Below are positions 48,047 through 50,479 of a stretch of 50,479 nucleotides of DNA, one piece after another. The DNA lies in NCBI GenBank assembly GCA_905182475.1, contig CAJJBR010000076.1, positions 1 through 50,479 on the forward strand, read 5' to 3'. Origin of the DNA: Akkermansiaceae bacterium. GTDB taxonomy: Bacteria; Verrucomicrobiota; Verrucomicrobiia; Verrucomicrobiales; Akkermansiaceae. Within the stretch, counting starts at the first letter, position 1. Each line of letters opens with the position of its first letter. A model generated the notes under the pieces. That model ran no database searches. It had not been told where the DNA came from and saw only the letters and a program-made list of their open reading frames with translations. A program made the translations under genes and the position numbers.

Positions 48047-48856
48047 CTAACCCTCCCCAAGAATGGGAATCCTCTTGGGAATATTTTTCCGACGTAGGCC
48101 AAACTGCCTAACTGCATGCCTTTGGAGATGCGCCTTAGCCTCCTCCACGCTGTCGGTGAAGAAAATCAGATCCGGATCTTTCGGGCTAATCGTCCCCTCC
48201 TCCGCCATCTTGTAAACGAAGTCCATCAGCGGCTGCCAGAAATCTTTACCCATCAGGATGATCGGAAAATCCTTAAGCTTGCCGGTCTGGATCAGGGTCA
48301 TGGTCTCGAACATCTCATCAAGCGTTCCGGCACCTCCTGGCATGACGATGAAAGCGTAGGAATACTTCACCAGCATCGTTTTCCGGGTGAAGAAATAGCG
48401 CATATCCACGGAGCGGTGAACGTATGGATTCACGTTTTGCTCGAAGGGCAGGATGATATTCACCCCGATGGATTTGCCTCCCGCCTCGAACGCACCCTGG
48501 TTCCCTGCCTGCATAATGCCTGGGCCACCACCTGTGAGAACGGTGAAACCAAGCTCAGCAGAGGCCTCGCCCATCTCGCGGGCGAGTTCATACCACCTTG
48601 TTCCCGGCTTCGTCCGTGCGGAGCCGAAAATCGTCACACAGGGGCCGACGAAGTGAAGAATCCTATAAGCTTTGATGAGATCGAGACCCACTTGTAAAAG
48701 GGATACCAGATCGTGAAGCCTCGATCTTGGCCCTGAAAGCCAGGATCTCTCCTCGGCCTCCAGTTCGAAGATCTCCTGCTGGCGGACCTCCTCCTCGGTG
48801 ATATTGTGATCTTCGGTGATTTCCGGGTATTCAGGACAGGACTTTTTACTACTCAT
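48047..48856 (-). CDS. LOG-family nucleotide phosphoribohydrolase-like protein
   Basis: 269 residues from the ATG at 48856. The Rossmann-type core has VTIFGSARTKPGTRWYELAR, LTGGGPGIMQAGNQGAFEAG and the signature MPGGAGTLDEMFETMTLIQ, in which PGGxGTxxE and the preceding Arg-rich region form the active site. Family members cleave the ribose-phosphate from nucleoside 5'-monophosphates (cytokinin activation in plants, PpnN/LOG-like in bacteria) and were long misnamed lysine decarboxylases. An N-terminal helical extension of about 70 residues is present. No partner genes are near. The C-terminal basic tail (RRKNIPKRIP) is unusual but short. Confidence 0.9.
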   Translation of the reverse strand: MSSKKSCPEYPEITEDHNITEEEVRQQEIFELEAEERSWLSGPRSRLHDLVSLLQVGLDLIKAYRILHFVGPCVTIFGSARTKPGTRWYELAREMGEASAELGFTVLTGGGPGIMQAGNQGAFEAGGKSIGVNIILPFEQNVNPYVHRSVDMRYFFTRKTMLVKYSYAFIVMPGGAGTLDEMFETMTLIQTGKLKDFPIILMGKDFWQPLMDFVYKMAEEGTISPKDPDLIFFTDSVEEAKAHLQRHAVRQFGLRRKNIPKRIPILGEG

Positions 48857-49055
48857 CTGCACTACCTAACACCATACGATAAGGTCTTGGAAGAAATTCC
48901 TCGGAGCCGCATCTCGCAAACAACGAAACTGTTCGCGCTTTGCACACGCGCGCATCATAAGCCGAGATGATTCAGGCCGACTCGAGTCTTCACGTTACCA
49001 AAGATTCACGCCCGCCCGTTTTTTCGCCCGGTATTCGGGGAAATTTGCAACCGCC

Positions 49056-49223
49056 TTAATAGCGAACCCTCGCAAGAGCGGCTTTCTTGGCCCGCTCTGG
49101 AGCGATTTTTGCAGCTTCCTCACCGACACACTTAAGCAGTGCGATCAAGGATGCTGTGATGAAATACTCTTTGAGAAGGGCTTCGCGGATTTCGCCGTTC
49201 TTGGTTTTGTGAACAATTTTCAT
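49056..49223 (-). CDS. Small conserved-looking basic protein of unknown function
   Basis: 55 residues from the ATG at 49223 (MKIVHKTKNGEIREALLKEY), with a Lys/Arg- and Ala-rich helical second half (EEAAKIAPERAKKAALARVR). A second possible start 45 bases upstream would add a stretch that does not look like protein. No signal or motif is recognised. It could be a small nucleic-acid-binding or chaperone-like peptide. The 190 bases downstream toward the LOG gene hold nothing I can name. Confidence 0.5.
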   Translation of the reverse strand: MKIVHKTKNGEIREALLKEYFITASLIALLKCVGEEAAKIAPERAKKAALARVRY

Positions 49224-49352
49224 AGGATGTATTTTTATTGATTCGGAAATTCCTGTCGCAAGAAACATCCCAAGTTTTCACTCGGAAATTCGTTTTGCAA
49301 ACTTTTCTTTCCCCTGCAAATAAGAGCATCGCGAGCCCCGCTTTATTTCAGA

Positions 49353-50045
49353 TTATTTCTTTTCCGAGTAATTCGTGTTCACGAGGATCTGTGATCCAGG
49401 TTTCTCCGTGATCACGACGGTCAGCGACTTATCGCCACCCGAGAAACTCAAAGTCACAACAGCAGTTCCGTTCGCATTCATCGAGCTATTGCTACTCGTG
49501 TTCAGCCCGAGGCTAGAAGCTTCCCCCTCGAAGAACTCGCGAATTTGCTCAAGGCTCTGTCCGCACTTCCCAGAGAACTGACCAGTCACCTGCCCGCCGC
49601 CCTCCCTGTGGAACGTGCTCACCGCATCCGAGAGATCCGGTGCTTTAGGAACCCACGCGGGAACCTGCGAAAGATCCGCGGAACCGATACGGGTAGTATC
49701 CCCCTCGGCATCCGTCACCGAAATCTTCCCCTCTGCCAGATCCTGGTATGAAAGCGTGATTTCCCTGCCGTCCTTCGTCTTGATCGTCATTTCCCCCTTC
49801 TCATTATCCTGAGAAACCTTTTCCAGATCCGGATTCGCGGAAACAATCATCTCCGCAGCTGTTTTCTCCGGGTTATCGGCGAACTCCTTGAATTTCACTC
49901 CCAGGAAACTGACAAGGACAGCTCCCACAATGATTGCGATCAGGAGCAGTCCCCCGCATCCGATTCCCACCCACACAATCGCGGGCAGTCCTTTTTTAAC
50001 TGGAGGCGTGGCGGGGGTTGGCGGCATGGCTGGTGGCTGTTCCAT
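49353..50045 (-). CDS. Single-pass membrane protein with C-terminal extracytoplasmic domain (tandem paralogue 1)
   Basis: 230 residues from the ATG at 50045. A Pro/Ala-rich N-terminus (about 1-20) leads to a transmembrane helix IVWVGIGCGGLLLIAIIVGA (near 24-45). The outside part starts with a region shared with the next gene (NPEKTAAEMIVSANPDLEKV, EMTIKTKDGREITLSYQDLA). A second domain of about 100 residues follows (TFHREGGGQVTGQFSGKCGQ, VVTLSFSGGDKSLTVVITEK), which the second paralogue lacks in the visible part. The shared block contains a short beta hairpin motif. Function unknown; the two genes probably arose by duplication. Confidence 0.75.
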   Translation of the reverse strand: MEQPPAMPPTPATPPVKKGLPAIVWVGIGCGGLLLIAIIVGAVLVSFLGVKFKEFADNPEKTAAEMIVSANPDLEKVSQDNEKGEMTIKTKDGREITLSYQDLAEGKISVTDAEGDTTRIGSADLSQVPAWVPKAPDLSDAVSTFHREGGGQVTGQFSGKCGQSLEQIREFFEGEASSLGLNTSSNSSMNANGTAVVTLSFSGGDKSLTVVITEKPGSQILVNTNYSEKK

Positions 50046-50101
50046 CGTATAGGGAAACAAAAACCTGCCGTCCCCGCCAATCGAAAAACGTCAGCCCATC
50101 C

Positions 50102-50479
50102 TCATTCCTCGGCAGGTGTTTCCGCCCCGGAATCAACAGCCGGTGTATCCGTGAATTTGCCTTCGCTGATATCCTCGTAAGTGAGGGTCACGACTTGTCC
50201 GTCCTTTTTACGGATCGTCATCGTTCCCGCCTCTTCATCGGTTGAAACCTTCTCCAAATCCGGAGACAAATTCACGACCATTTCCGCAGCGGATCTCTCC
50301 GGGTTGTTCTGGAAATCCACTCCGAGCTCCTTCGCTTTTTTCGTAGCCCAAATTCCACCGACGACCATGACGATGATTGCGATGACTACAAGACCTCCGC
50401 AACCTATCCCAACCCAAGCGAGCGGAGAAATACCTTTTTTGACTGGAGCGGCGGGAGCGGCGGTTGGCGGAATAGTTGG
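50102..50479 (-). CDS. Single-pass membrane protein, tandem paralogue 2 (5' end beyond window)
   Basis: 126 codons visible, running past the right edge. The Pro/Ala-rich lead and transmembrane helix LAWVGIGCGGLVVIAIIVMV match the neighbour closely, as does the following NPERSAAEMVVNLSPDLEKV and the hairpin block MTIRKKDGQVVTLTYEDISE. It ends early (ETPAEE) and lacks the second domain of the neighbour. The gap between the two genes is 56 bases. Function unknown. Confidence 0.75.
   Translation of the reverse strand, partial: PTIPPTAAPAAPVKKGISPLAWVGIGCGGLVVIAIIVMVVGGIWATKKAKELGVDFQNNPERSAAEMVVNLSPDLEKVSTDEEAGTMTIRKKDGQVVTLTYEDISEGKFTDTPAVDSGAETPAEE

Overview
The window looks like a chromosomal segment of a Gram-negative bacterium of the Verrucomicrobiota (Verrucomicrobiales / Akkermansiaceae-like). 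This is inferred from gene content, since no 16S is present. Pointers are a planctomycete/verrucomicrobial cytochrome domain (PSCyt1-like), a sulfatase remnant, a sugar-phosphate isomerase TIM barrel, a pseudopilin of the style common in this phylum, a standalone AURKAIP1/COX24 (bS22/mS38-like) peptide, LpxI (so lipid A is made), helical proteins with W-x3-D-x3-A-x2-W repeats, and start codons that mostly lack a clear Shine-Dalgarno sequence.

Layout. 1-3948: start of an unknown membrane protein (minus strand), then a polyprenyl-phosphate sugar transferase and an O-antigen ligase/TPR protein, i.e. one half of an exopolysaccharide locus. 4048-15368: housekeeping and stress genes (prs, ppc, xseA, sdhB, msrB, tRNA-Leu, lpxI, a prenyltransferase-fold secreted protein) with two type II toxin-antitoxin modules (YefM/YoeB, VapBC). 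15433-20089: a MITE-like element, a lipoprotein, a TIM-barrel enzyme, a sugar nucleotidyltransferase, an ADP-ribosylglycohydrolase, a decayed DUF433 antitoxin and a second VapBC. 20134-22114: a compact arsenic operon (arsR, arsC, a 61-residue Cys-pair peptide, ArsP-type permease). 22242-28577: mutM, a short cytochrome-domain protein, dapB, a catalytically dead Deg-like PDZ lipoprotein, yceD-rpmF-plsX and an RluE-type synthase. 28589-34091 (minus): the second half of the exopolysaccharide machinery: PDZ protein, Wza-like export protein, Wzc-like tyrosine kinase, an outer-membrane barrel and an Ala/Gly-rich secreted protein. 34131-37085 (minus): tRNA-Gly, Nif3, RluA-type synthase, bS22-like peptide, hisG. 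37171-37950 is a gene graveyard (internally deleted pseudopilin, headless ORF, long G tract). 38043-40099: nuoB, nuoC and a rhomboid protease. 40092-45831 (minus): two helical-repeat proteins, one split by an in-frame stop, and a 1037-residue mosaic DUF6600-like lipoprotein. 45926-50479: a winged-helix regulator, a triply inactivated sulfatase, an uracil-DNA glycosylase relative lacking most Fe-S cysteines, a LOG-family protein and two tandem paralogous single-pass membrane proteins, the last cut by the window edge.

How it fits together. Sugar transferase, ligase/polymerase, Wza, Wzc, barrel and nucleotidyltransferase are parts of a Wzy-type surface polysaccharide pathway spread over two loci about 25 kb apart. 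The intergenic DNA is rich in repeats: TTTAAA-word repeats, TTCGATGTTCAATG-word repeats, long palindromes and one MITE-like unit. Several short regulated genes have a promoter whose -10 lies only 6-8 bases from the ATG, suggesting leaderless mRNAs.
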